This document shows, piece after piece, positions 1 through 7,282 of a stretch of 9,617 bases of DNA. The position numbers and the translations under genes were made by a program. Location of the stretch: positions 1 through 9,617 of the forward strand of contig JABDIP010000471.1 in NCBI GenBank assembly GCA_013003675.1, written 5' to 3'. Source of the stretch: Inquilinus sp. GTDB lineage: Bacteria > Pseudomonadota > Alphaproteobacteria > DSM-16000 > Inquilinaceae. The first letter of the stretch is position 1, and every line of letters begins with the position of its first letter. A model generated the notes under the pieces. The model worked only from the letters and a program-made list of their open reading frames with translations. It did not search any database and was not told where the DNA came from.

Positions 1-2695
1 GCTGCAACGCACTCTCGCCACCGGCCGCGGGGAAATCGAGCGCCGCTTCGTCGAGGAGACCGGAAGCGGCGGTTCCTGCGTCGCCGAATATGCCCATCTG
101 ATGGACCGGCTGATCGGAACGCTGGCCAAGGTGGTGGTCGAGCGCCTCTACCCGCTACCGAACCCGACCCTCGGCGAGCGCCTGGCCATCGTCGCCATCG
201 GCGGCTACGGCCGTGGCGAGCTGGCGCCGCAATCCGACATCGACCTGCTGTTCCTGCTGCCCTACAAGCGCAGCCCGCGGGTCGAGCAGATCGTCGAACA
301 GGTGCTGTACCTGCTCTGGGACCTCGGCCTCAAGGTCGGCCAGGCGGTGCGTTCGGTGGACGAGTGCATCCGCGGCGGCCGCGCCGATTTCACCATCGCC
401 ACCAGCCTGCTGGAATCGCGTCCCGTCTGGGGCGAACTGCCGCTCTACGACACGCTGCGCCAGCGCTTCGACCGCGAGGTCGCCGCCGACACCGGCCCCG
501 CCTTCGTCGAGGCCAAGCTGGCCGAACGCGACCAGCGCCATCGCCGGCTCGGCGACAGCCGCTATGTGCTGGAACCCAACATCAAGGACGGCAAGGGCGG
601 CCTGCGCGACCTGCAGACCCTGTTCTGGATCGGCAAATACCTCTACCGCGTCGATGCGGTCGCCGATCTGGTCGAGCGCGGCGTGCTGACAAAGAGCGAA
701 GCCGGCCGCTTCGCCAAGGCGCGGACATTCCTGACGACGCTGCGCTGCCATCTGCACTATCTGTCCGGTCGGCCCGAGGAGCGGCTGACCTTCGACGTGC
801 AGCGCGAGATCGGCCGCCGCATGGGCTACACCGACCACGCCGGCACCTCAGGCGTCGAACGGTTCATGAAGCACTATTTCCTGATCGCCAAGGATGTCGG
901 CGACCTGACCCGCATCTTCTGCGCCGCCCTGGAGGCGGAGAGCCAGCGGGCGCCGCGCCGCGCCTTCGGCCTGCTGGCGGCGGCGCGCAAACCGCTGGAC
1001 GGCTTCGTGGTCGAGGGCGACCGGCTGAACGTGGCGGAACCCGGGCAGTTCCGCGAGCGGCCGGTGGACATGATCCGGCTGTTCCATCTGGCCCAGGAGC
1101 GCAAGCTCGACATCCACCCCAACGCGCTGAAACTGATCACCCGGTCCTTGCGGAGGATCGACACCGGCCTGCGCGAAGACCCGGAGGCCAACCGCCTGTT
1201 CCTGGAAATCCTGACCTCGCGCAACGACCCGGAGATGGCGCTCAGGCGGATGAACGAGGCCGGCGTGCTCGGCCGCTTCATCCCGGATTTCGCGCGGGTC
1301 GTGGCACAGATGCAGTACGACATGTACCACGTCTACACGGTCGACGAGCACACACTGTTCGCGGTCGGCATCCTGCACCGCATCGATACCGGCCAGCTCG
1401 CCGACGACCTGCCGCTGACGACCCGGGTGATGGCCAAGGTGGCGTCGCGCCGGGCGCTTTATGTGGCGATGCTGCTGCACGACATCGCCAAGGGCCGCGG
1501 CGGCGACCATTCGGTGCTCGGCGCCCGGGTCGCCCGACGCCTGGGACCGCGATTCGGCCTCGACCCGGAGGAGACCGAGACCGCCGAATGGCTGGTCCGC
1601 TGGCATTTGCTGATGAGCAACACAGCGATGAAGCGCGATGTCGAGGACGAGAAGACGGTGCAGGACTTCGTCGCCGCCGTCGAATCGCCGGAGCGGCTGC
1701 GCCTGCTGCTGGTGCTGACCACCGCCGATATCCGTGCCGTCGGCCCCGGCCGCTGGAACGCCTGGAAGGGCAGCCTGCTGGCCGAGCTGTTCCACCGGGC
1801 CAAGGCGCAGATGACCGGCGAGCTGGACGTCGCGGCGCGCGAACGGCGGGTGACCGCCGCCCAGGACGCGGCGCGGGCGGCGCTGTCGGACTGGCCGACC
1901 GAGGCCGTCGATGCCTTCATCGCCCAGGGCTATCCGCCCTACTGGCTGGCGCTCGACGGCGACACCCATGCGCACCACGCCCGGCTGATCCGCGATGCCG
2001 AGCGCGAGGAGCGGCCGCTGACGGTCGATACGAGGATCGACCGCGAGGCCGGGGTCACCGAGGTGACCGTCCATGCCGCCGACCATCCCGGCCTGTTCTC
2101 GCGCCTGGCCGCGGCGCTGGCGCTGGCCGGGGCCAACATCGTCGATGCCAAGATCTTCACCATGGCGAACGGCATGGCGCTCGATATCTTCACCATCCAG
2201 GACGCGGCGCTCGGCGGCGCTTTCGACGCGCCGGACAAGCTGGCGCGGCTGAAGACGACCATCGAGCAGAGCCTGAGCGGCCGGCTGAAGTCGAAGCAGG
2301 CGTTGCGCCAGCGCCGCGCCCAGGCTTCCGGCCGGACCCGGGTCTTCAGGGTGCAGCCCCGCGTCGTCATCGACAACGACGCCAGCCGCACCCACACCCT
2401 GATCGAGGTCAACGGCCGCGACCGGGCCGGGCTGCTGCATGACGTGACGCGGGCGCTGACCGGCCTCGGGCTGCAGATCTCCAGCGCCAAGGTCCAGACC
2501 TATGGCGAACGGGCGGTCGACGTCTTCTACGTCAAGGACGTGTTCGGCCTGAAAGTCAGCCACGAGAGCAAGCTGTCGCAGATCCGCGATGCCCTGCTGG
2601 CGGCGCTCGCCGACCCCGACGCGGCGCCCGGCCCGGAACCGGAGGCCAAGCCGGTACGCCGGCGCCGGGCCAAGGCGCCGGCGACCGCCAAGTGA
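1..2695 (+). CDS. glnD: Bifunctional PII uridylyltransferase/uridylyl-removing enzyme GlnD (5' partial)
   Basis: GlnD adds UMP to PII proteins when glutamine is low and removes it when glutamine is high, acting as the cytoplasmic nitrogen sensor. The frame is open to the left edge (first full codon at base 2). The 33 codons before the ATG at 101 still look like GlnD (an RF…LMDRLI-type N-terminus), so that ATG is internal and the true start lies outside the window. Counting from that Met: nucleotidyltransferase motif GGYGRGE at 34-40 with metal-binding D46 and D48; the conserved PNIKDGKGGLRDL stretch at 159-171; HD hydrolase residues H417 and H460-D461; ACT domain 1 around 650-730 (DHPGLF from 661); ACT domain 2 around 765-840 (DRAGLL from 774). 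A Pro/Ala/Arg-rich tail fills about 841-864. All catalytic signatures are intact. The stop is at 2693-2695. Identification is firm; only the missing N-terminus is unknown. Confidence 0.97.
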   Translation, partial: LQRTLATGRGEIERRFVEETGSGGSCVAEYAHLMDRLIGTLAKVVVERLYPLPNPTLGERLAIVAIGGYGRGELAPQSDIDLLFLLPYKRSPRVEQIVEQVLYLLWDLGLKVGQAVRSVDECIRGGRADFTIATSLLESRPVWGELPLYDTLRQRFDREVAADTGPAFVEAKLAERDQRHRRLGDSRYVLEPNIKDGKGGLRDLQTLFWIGKYLYRVDAVADLVERGVLTKSEAGRFAKARTFLTTLRCHLHYLSGRPEERLTFDVQREIGRRMGYTDHAGTSGVERFMKHYFLIAKDVGDLTRIFCAALEAESQRAPRRAFGLLAAARKPLDGFVVEGDRLNVAEPGQFRERPVDMIRLFHLAQERKLDIHPNALKLITRSLRRIDTGLREDPEANRLFLEILTSRNDPEMALRRMNEAGVLGRFIPDFARVVAQMQYDMYHVYTVDEHTLFAVGILHRIDTGQLADDLPLTTRVMAKVASRRALYVAMLLHDIAKGRGGDHSVLGARVARRLGPRFGLDPEETETAEWLVRWHLLMSNTAMKRDVEDEKTVQDFVAAVESPERLRLLLVLTTADIRAVGPGRWNAWKGSLLAELFHRAKAQMTGELDVAARERRVTAAQDAARAALSDWPTEAVDAFIAQGYPPYWLALDGDTHAHHARLIRDAEREERPLTVDTRIDREAGVTEVTVHAADHPGLFSRLAAALALAGANIVDAKIFTMANGMALDIFTIQDAALGGAFDAPDKLARLKTTIEQSLSGRLKSKQALRQRRAQASGRTRVFRVQPRVVIDNDASRTHTLIEVNGRDRAGLLHDVTRALTGLGLQISSAKVQTYGERAVDVFYVKDVFGLKVSHESKLSQIRDALLAALADPDAAPGPEPEAKPVRRRRAKAPATAK

Positions 2696-2807
2696 CGCGG
2701 CCGCGCCTTCGCGCCGCCACGAATCGCCTCTAGAGCCTTGTCCGCTCGCGTGGAACCGGCTCAGGCCGGAGCCGTCCGAACCGAAACTGCTCGATAGCCC
2801 TCCGGCC

Positions 2808-4358
2808 ATGGCCCTGTTGCGCTCCGTCGCCACGATTGGCGGTTTCACCATGACCAGCCGCGTGCTCGGCCTGGTGCGCGACGTGCTGATCTCCAATGTC
2901 GTCGACAAATCCGTCACCGACGCCTTCTTCGTCGCCTTCACCTTCCCCAATCTGTTCCGCCGGTTGTTCGCCGAGGGCGCCTTCAACGCCGCCTTCGTGC
3001 CGCAGTTCGCCCGCCGCCTGACCGCCGAGGGCCGGGCGGCGGCGCTGCGCTTCGGCAATGAAGTCGCGGGCGTGATGACGGCGTGGCTGCTGTTGATGAC
3101 CGCGTTGGTGATCGCCGCAATGCCCTGGTTGGCATACGGAGTCGCGCCGGGATTCGCCGACGAGCCGGAGAAGTTCGCACTGACCATCGAACTCACCCGG
3201 CTGACCTTCCCCTACCTCATGTTCATGGCGCTGACCGCCATGCTGGCCGGCATGCTGAACTCGATCGACCGTTTCGCCGCCGCCGCCGCCGCGCCGATCC
3301 TGCTCAACCTGATGTTCATCGGCGCCCTGATCATGCTCATGGCCGGCCTGTTGCCGCTTCCCGGCCATGCCCTCGCCTGGGCCGTGGCGCTGGCGGGGGC
3401 GCTGCAATTCGCCTGGCTGGCGGCGGCTTGCGCCCGCCACGGGATCATGGTCCGCCTGCCGTGGCCGCGGCTCACGCGCGGCGTCAGGCGGCTGTTCCGA
3501 TTGATGCTGCCGGCGGTGCTCGGGGCCGGGGCGATGCAGATCAACATGCTGATCAACCAGTGGCTCGCAACCTTCCTGCCCGAGGGCTCGGTCTCCTACC
3601 TCTACTATGCCGACCGGCTGAACCAATTGCCGCTCGGCGTGGTCGGCGTCTCGGTCGCGGTCGCGCTGTTGCCGATGATGGCCCGGCAGATCCGCTCCGG
3701 CGACGACGCGGCGGCGATTCACAGCCAGAACCGGGCGATCGAGATCGCCCTGGTGCTGACCGTGCCGGCGGCGGTGGCGCTGGTCGTACTGGCCGAGCCG
3801 CTGATCTCTATCATCTTCGAACGCGGCCGGTTCACGCCGGATATGACGCCGAAGACGGCGGCAGCCGTGGCCGCCTTCGTGATCGGTCTGCCGGCCTATG
3901 TGATGACCCGGGCGCTGACGCCGGGGTTCTTCGCCCGAGAGGACACGGTCACGCCGTTCCGGGTGTCGGTCGTGGTGGTCGTCGCCAGCATTGCCCTCGC
4001 CCTGGCGCTGATGCCGTTCCTGCTGCACGTCGGGATTGCACTGGCGACGGCCCTGACGGCCTGGCTGAACGCCGGGCTGCTGGCCTTCATCCTGTATCGT
4101 CGCCGGCTGTTCGCGGTCGACCGGCGGTTGAGACGCAAGGTGCCGCGGATCCTGCTCTCCGCCGGCCTGATGGGCGCCGCCGTGTGGGGCGTGGCCGGAT
4201 GGCTGGAAGCCCCCCTGGCCGGCCCGTTCTGGCTGCAGGTCCCGGCTTTGGCCGCCATCGTGGCGCTGGGCGTGGCGGTCTATTTCGTCCTCGCCCACCT
4301 AACCGGCGCGGCCACCCTGGGCGACCTGAAATCTTCGCTGCGCAAACCTTCGGCTTGA
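2808..4358 (+). CDS. murJ: Lipid II flippase MurJ (MviN)
   Basis: MurJ moves the peptidoglycan precursor lipid II across the inner membrane and belongs to the MOP superfamily. The 516-residue product is of normal length and almost wholly hydrophobic, consistent with the family's 14 helices. The start is placed at the ATG at 2808 because the N-terminus MALLRSVATIGGF then aligns with the family. The frame is open back to 2589, but those codons overlap glnD and look like nothing. Arginines matching those essential in E. coli MurJ are visible: R18 and R24 in SRVLGLVRD, the R51-R52 pair in LFRRLFAEGAFN, and R270 in YYADRLNQLP. No strong Shine-Dalgarno precedes the start. The gene lies 112 bases after glnD, and glnD-murJ-trpS order is common in alphaproteobacteria (recalled, not searched), so co-transcription is plausible. 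The start is slightly less certain than the identity. Confidence 0.96.
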   Translation: MALLRSVATIGGFTMTSRVLGLVRDVLISNVVDKSVTDAFFVAFTFPNLFRRLFAEGAFNAAFVPQFARRLTAEGRAAALRFGNEVAGVMTAWLLLMTALVIAAMPWLAYGVAPGFADEPEKFALTIELTRLTFPYLMFMALTAMLAGMLNSIDRFAAAAAAPILLNLMFIGALIMLMAGLLPLPGHALAWAVALAGALQFAWLAAACARHGIMVRLPWPRLTRGVRRLFRLMLPAVLGAGAMQINMLINQWLATFLPEGSVSYLYYADRLNQLPLGVVGVSVAVALLPMMARQIRSGDDAAAIHSQNRAIEIALVLTVPAAVALVVLAEPLISIIFERGRFTPDMTPKTAAAVAAFVIGLPAYVMTRALTPGFFAREDTVTPFRVSVVVVVASIALALALMPFLLHVGIALATALTAWLNAGLLAFILYRRRLFAVDRRLRRKVPRILLSAGLMGAAVWGVAGWLEAPLAGPFWLQVPALAAIVALGVAVYFVLAHLTGAATLGDLKSSLRKPSA

Positions 4359-4427
4359 CCGGGCCGGGTGGGGCGGCAATAACCGCCATCCCTGAAATCA
4401 GCATCCCGCCCGCCCGGTGGCGCCGCC

Positions 4428-5426
4428 ATGAACCGCATCCTGTCCGGCATCCAGCCGACCCACAAAATGCACCTCGGCAACTACCTCGGCGCCGTGCGCA
4501 ACTGGGTCGCGCTGCAGGACAGCTTCCAGACCCTGTATTGCGTCGTCGACCTGCACGCGCTGACCCAGCCGCAGGAGCCCGAGGCGCTGCGCGCCCAGAC
4601 CCGCGAGCTGGCGGCGGTGCTGCTGGCCTCCGGCATCGACCCGGCGCGCAGCATCGTGTTCGTGCAGAGCCAGGTGACGGCGCATAGCGAGCTGGCCTGG
4701 CTGTTCGCCTGCATGACGCCGCTGGGCTGGCTGAACCGGATGACCCAGTTCAAGGACAAGGCGGGCAAGAACCGGGACAAGGCCGGGCTCGGCCTCTATG
4801 CCTACCCGGTGCTGATGGCGGCCGACATCCTGATCTACCGGGCGACCCACGTGCCGGTCGGCGAGGACCAGAAGCAGCATCTGGAGCTGACCCGGGAGAT
4901 CGCCGGCAGCTTCAACCACCGCTACGGCGTCGAGTTCTTTCCGCTGCCGGAACCGCAGATCATGGGCACCGCGACCCGGGTCATGAGCCTGCGCGACGGC
5001 ACCTCGAAGATGAGCAAGTCCGACAGCTCCGACTATTCGCGCATCAACATGACCGACGATGCCGACGCCATCGCCCTCAAGTTCCGCAAGGCGAGGACCG
5101 ATCCGGAACCGCTACCGACCGAAACCGCCGGCCTGGCCGAGCGCCCGGAGGCGAACAATCTGGTCAACATCTACGCCGCGCTGACCCACAAGACGCCGCA
5201 GGACGTGCTGGGCGAATTCGGCGGCACGCCGTTCTCGACCTTCAAGGGCGCGCTGACCGACGTCGCGGTGGCGACCCTGGCGCCGATCGCCGGCGAGATG
5301 AACCGGCTGCTGGGCGACCCGGGCTATGTCGACGGCGTCCTGCGCGACGGCGGCGAGAAGGCGAGGGCGCTCGCCGCCGAGACCCTGGCCGGCGTGCAGG
5401 ATATCGTCGGCCTGCTGAAGCCCTGA
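4428..5426 (+). CDS. trpS: Tryptophanyl-tRNA synthetase (class Ic)
   Basis: This cytoplasmic enzyme charges tRNA-Trp with tryptophan using ATP. The 332-residue length is typical of bacterial TrpRS. The class I signature appears as HLGN at 15-18 within SGIQPTHKMHLGNYLGA. The VGEDQ motif (144-148) typical of the active site is present, and the second signature KMSKS is intact at 194-198. The ATG at 4428 puts the signature at the expected distance from the N-terminus, with a weak purine run (GGTGG, 4416-4420) in front. An oddity is that the residue usually glycine in the PxG-x-x-H/T-x-GN loop is His12 (P-T-H-K-M-H), a variation at the ATP-binding turn that I cannot rank for rarity. The gene begins 69 bases after murJ. 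No T-box or trp leader peptide was seen upstream. Confidence 0.97.
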   Translation: MNRILSGIQPTHKMHLGNYLGAVRNWVALQDSFQTLYCVVDLHALTQPQEPEALRAQTRELAAVLLASGIDPARSIVFVQSQVTAHSELAWLFACMTPLGWLNRMTQFKDKAGKNRDKAGLGLYAYPVLMAADILIYRATHVPVGEDQKQHLELTREIAGSFNHRYGVEFFPLPEPQIMGTATRVMSLRDGTSKMSKSDSSDYSRINMTDDADAIALKFRKARTDPEPLPTETAGLAERPEANNLVNIYAALTHKTPQDVLGEFGGTPFSTFKGALTDVAVATLAPIAGEMNRLLGDPGYVDGVLRDGGEKARALAAETLAGVQDIVGLLKP

Positions 5427-5436
5427 GGCGAACGAG

Positions 5437-5473
5437 CCCGTGACGGCGTCCGGCGACGGGACGAATTTCGTCC
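5437..5473 (+). promoter_or_regulatory. Two overlapping small inverted repeats after trpS
   Basis: Two short dyads lie 11-47 bases beyond the trpS stop. The first has arms CCCGT (5437-5441) and ACGGG (5456-5460). The second is GGACGAA (5459-5465), a central T, then TTCGTCC (5467-5473), a perfect 7-base-arm palindrome that as RNA would form a 5-bp stem with an AATTT loop. The arms share bases 5459-5460, so the two hairpins could not both form fully. No T-tract follows, so this is not a canonical intrinsic terminator. It may be a weak trpS 3' structure, a protein-binding dyad, or chance in GC-rich DNA. Confidence 0.3.
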
Positions 5474-5483
5474 GGCCCGGCCG

Positions 5484-5518
5484 CATCCTCGCCCCCCATC
5501 CTCGCCATGGCCAGGATG
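5484..5518. promoter_or_regulatory. Candidate operator: 22-base palindrome plus third half-site
   Basis: CATCCT (5497-5502) and AGGATG (5513-5518) are exact inverted arms around GCCATGGC (5504-5511), itself a perfect 8-base palindrome. The whole 22-base element is symmetric except for one C/C pair (5503/5512). The left half extended, CATCCTCGCC, occurs as an exact 10-base direct copy at 5484-5493, 13 bases upstream of the copy at 5497-5506. The element ends 61 bases before the transporter start, a position suited to a repressor or activator site. As RNA it would form a long hairpin, but no T-run follows. No regulator can be assigned from the sequence. Confidence 0.4.
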
Positions 5519-5579
5519 AGCAAGGCAGGCTAGGCTTGGCGCCAGTCGCCGACCACTAACCCCGGTTTCGCGGAGCCCC

Positions 5580-6503
5580 ATGCAGATCTACCTGCCGATC
5601 GCCGAATTGTCGGTGAACGCCATCCTCATTCTCGGGATGGGCGCGACGGTGGGTTTCCTGTCCGGGCTGTTCGGCGTCGGCGGCGGCTTCCTGATGACGC
5701 CGCTGCTGATCTTCATCGGTATCCCGCCGGCGGTCGCGGTCGGCACCCAGGCCAACCAGCTCGTCGCCGCCTCGGTCTCCGGCGTGCTGGCCCATTGGCG
5801 GCGCGGCAATGTCGACGTGAAGATGGGGTCGGTCATGCTGGCCGGCAGTTCGGTCGGCACGGTGATCGGCGTGTGGATCTTCGGGATCCTGCAGCGGCTG
5901 GGCCAGATCGACACGGTGATTTCGCTCTCCTATGTCTTCTTCCTCGGCCTGATCGCCGTCCTAATGCTGGCGGAGAGCCTGCGGGCCATGTCGCGCCGGG
6001 GCCGCGGCGGCCGGGGCCGGGGCAAGCTGCACAAGCACAACGTCCTGCACGGTCTGCCGTTCAAGTTGCGGTTCCACAAATCGCGGCTCTACATCTCGGC
6101 GCTGCTGCCGCTGTCGATCGGTCTGCTCGCCGGGCTGCTGGTTGCGATCATGGGGATCGGCGGCGGCTTCCTGCTGGTTCCGGCGATGATCTACCTGCTC
6201 GGCATGCCCGCCTCGATGGTCGCCGGCACGTCGTTGTTCCAGATCATCTTTACCACCGCCATCGCCACCTTTCTGCAGGCCTATTCCAACCAGACGGTCG
6301 ATGCGCTGCTCGCCCTGCTGCTGCTGACCGGCGGGGTGATCGGCGCGCAGTTCGGCACCCGCGTCGCCGGCCAGCTCAAGGCCGAGCAGGCGCGCGCCCT
6401 GCTGGCCATGCTGGTACTGATCGTCTGCCTGAAACTGGCGGTCGATCTGGTCTCGCCGCCGGCCGACCTGTTCAGCATCGACATCGTCAAAGGGCGCGTA
6501 TGA
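5580..6503 (+). CDS. TauE/SafE (TSUP) family anion transporter
   Basis: An inner-membrane protein of 307 residues from the TSUP (DUF81) family, whose characterised members move sulfite, sulfoacetate and other sulfur-containing or organic anions. The family's internal duplication is plain: GVGGGFLMTPLL (32-43) and GIGGGFLLVPAM (192-203) each sit in a hydrophobic half, with about eight membrane segments overall. The halves are joined by a long, strongly basic, His-containing loop (about 138-169, RRGRGGRGRG then KLHKHN), probably cytoplasmic and longer than in minimal family members. The start at 5580 has GGAG (5572-5575) four bases upstream. The stop overlaps the next gene's start (ATGA, 6500-6503), which implies translational coupling. 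A 153-base gap with palindromes precedes the gene, suggesting its own promoter. No sulfur-metabolism gene is nearby, so the substrate is unknown. Confidence 0.92.
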   Translation: MQIYLPIAELSVNAILILGMGATVGFLSGLFGVGGGFLMTPLLIFIGIPPAVAVGTQANQLVAASVSGVLAHWRRGNVDVKMGSVMLAGSSVGTVIGVWIFGILQRLGQIDTVISLSYVFFLGLIAVLMLAESLRAMSRRGRGGRGRGKLHKHNVLHGLPFKLRFHKSRLYISALLPLSIGLLAGLLVAIMGIGGGFLLVPAMIYLLGMPASMVAGTSLFQIIFTTAIATFLQAYSNQTVDALLALLLLTGGVIGAQFGTRVAGQLKAEQARALLAMLVLIVCLKLAVDLVSPPADLFSIDIVKGRV

Positions 6504-7246
6504 GAAGCCGTCTGGCCATCGCCGTTGCGCTGCCCATCTGCGCCTGGGCCCCGCCGGCCGCGGCACAGCCGATTTTGGCCGATTTGTCGAGCCATGTGAT
6601 CGCCATTTCCACCGACTTCACCGGCACCGAGGTTGTGCTGTTCGGCGCCCTGGAAGAACCCGGCAATGTCGCGGTCGTCGTCCGCGGCCCCAGCGAACGG
6701 GTCGTCGTCCGGCAGAAGGACCGGATTGCCGGGATCTGGGTCAACCGCACCAATATCGCCTTCGACAACGTGCCAAGCTACTACGGCGTCGCCACCAACG
6801 GCCCGATCGAGACCTTTGCCGACGAGCGCCTGCTGGAGCGCCAGGAGATCGGCCTCAACCATCTGCGGATGGCGCCGGTCGATGCCGAAGGTCTTGCCGA
6901 GACGCAGATCACCGCATTCCGCGAGGCGCTCGTGCGGGCCAAGCAGCGCGAGGGCGTCTTTCCGGCAGAGGCCGGCCAGGTCGTCTTCCTCGGCGACCGG
7001 CTGTTCCGGACCACCATCTCGTTCCCGGCCAACGTACCGACCGGGCAATACCAGATCCGCGTCTTCCTGATCCGCGACGGACATATGGTCCATGCCACGA
7101 CCACGCCGCTGATCATCAGCAAGATCGGCGTCGGCGCGCTGATCTTCGTATTCGCCCAACGATACGCCGCCATCTACGGGCTGGCGGCGATCCTGATCGC
7201 GGTCGCGGCCGGCTGGCTTGCCAGCCTGGTATTCCGTCGCGGCTGA
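6500..7246 (+). CDS. Alph_Pro_TM (TIGR02186) family exported, membrane-anchored protein
   Basis: The 248-residue product matches what I recall of the alphaproteobacterial TIGR02186/Alph_Pro_TM family, whose function is unknown. It begins with a signal peptide: MRSR, a hydrophobic core (about 5-17), and a likely AxA cleavage site before Q23. A soluble region of about 180 residues follows, probably periplasmic, with beta-type segments (VIAISTDF, VVLFGAL, VAVVVRG) and a conserved-looking IAGIWVN/PSYYGV stretch (76-97). One C-terminal membrane helix (about 223-245) ends in a basic RR, so the bulk should lie outside with a short inner tail. There are no recognisable catalytic motifs and the only Cys is in the signal peptide. 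The start overlaps the transporter's stop as ATGA, so it is probably a partner or accessory subunit of that transporter; this is inference. Other in-frame starts upstream lie within the transporter gene and lack a signal peptide. Confidence 0.88.
   Translation: MRSRLAIAVALPICAWAPPAAAQPILADLSSHVIAISTDFTGTEVVLFGALEEPGNVAVVVRGPSERVVVRQKDRIAGIWVNRTNIAFDNVPSYYGVATNGPIETFADERLLERQEIGLNHLRMAPVDAEGLAETQITAFREALVRAKQREGVFPAEAGQVVFLGDRLFRTTISFPANVPTGQYQIRVFLIRDGHMVHATTTPLIISKIGVGALIFVFAQRYAAIYGLAAILIAVAAGWLASLVFRRG
7211..7226 (+). repeat. Perfect inverted repeat near the end of the Alph_Pro_TM gene
   Basis: GGCTGGC (7211-7217) and GCCAGCC (7220-7226) are perfect 7-base arms around TT, inside the codons of the C-terminal membrane helix, 18 bases before the stop codon. 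As RNA it would give a 6-bp GC-rich stem with a CTTG tetraloop. It could stabilise or attenuate the operon transcript, but the encoded Gly-Trp-Leu-Ala-Ser stretch may equally explain it. There is no T-tract after it. Confidence 0.3.
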
Positions 7247-7274
7247 TCGGCGGGTTCGTGCTATTCTGAAGCGC

Positions 7275-7279
7275 AAGGA
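7275..7279 (+). promoter_or_regulatory. Ribosome binding site (AAGGA) bearing on the usp start
   Basis: AAGGA lies only 3 bases before the ATG at 7283 but 9 bases before the in-frame ATG at 7289. Normal spacing is about 5-9 bases, so the second Met (N-terminus MTETPE) is the better start, shortening the protein by two residues. Confidence 0.55.
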
Positions 7280-7282
7280 CGG

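Noticed and set aside
364..2442. A 692-codon + strand frame inside glnD
   Set aside because: An out-of-frame reading of GlnD made of Arg/Pro/Ala runs; the GlnD frame has all catalytic motifs.
2757..2774. Inverted repeat CGGCTC/GAGCCG between glnD and murJ as a terminator
   Set aside because: A 6-bp stem without a T-tract in GC-rich DNA; too weak to call. The palindrome CGCGGCCGCG at 2696-2705 is likewise composition-driven.
2589..2807. N-terminal extension of MurJ back to 2589
   Set aside because: The extra 73 codons overlap glnD out of frame, are Arg/Pro-rich and would place a non-family segment ahead of the conserved MurJ N-terminus.
848..3196. A 782-codon open frame on the minus strand across the glnD-murJ junction
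   Set aside because: Long antisense frames are expected opposite GC-rich genes. The translation is rich in Arg, Gln, Gly and His with no recognisable domain, while the + strand carries intact GlnD and MurJ.
3733..3750. Perfect inverted repeat GGGCGATC-GA-GATCGCCC inside murJ
   Set aside because: It encodes an ordinary Arg-Ala-Ile-Glu-Ile-Ala stretch; with ATC and GCC/GCG codons common, such dyads arise readily and nothing links it to regulation.
2730..4298. A 522-codon open frame on the minus strand opposite murJ
   Set aside because: It is extremely Gln/His/Arg-rich, the mirror of hydrophobic membrane-protein codons, and has no plausible fold.
4372..4387. GGCGG/CCGCC hairpin between murJ and trpS
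   Set aside because: Only five base pairs, no T-tract, and expected by chance at this base composition.
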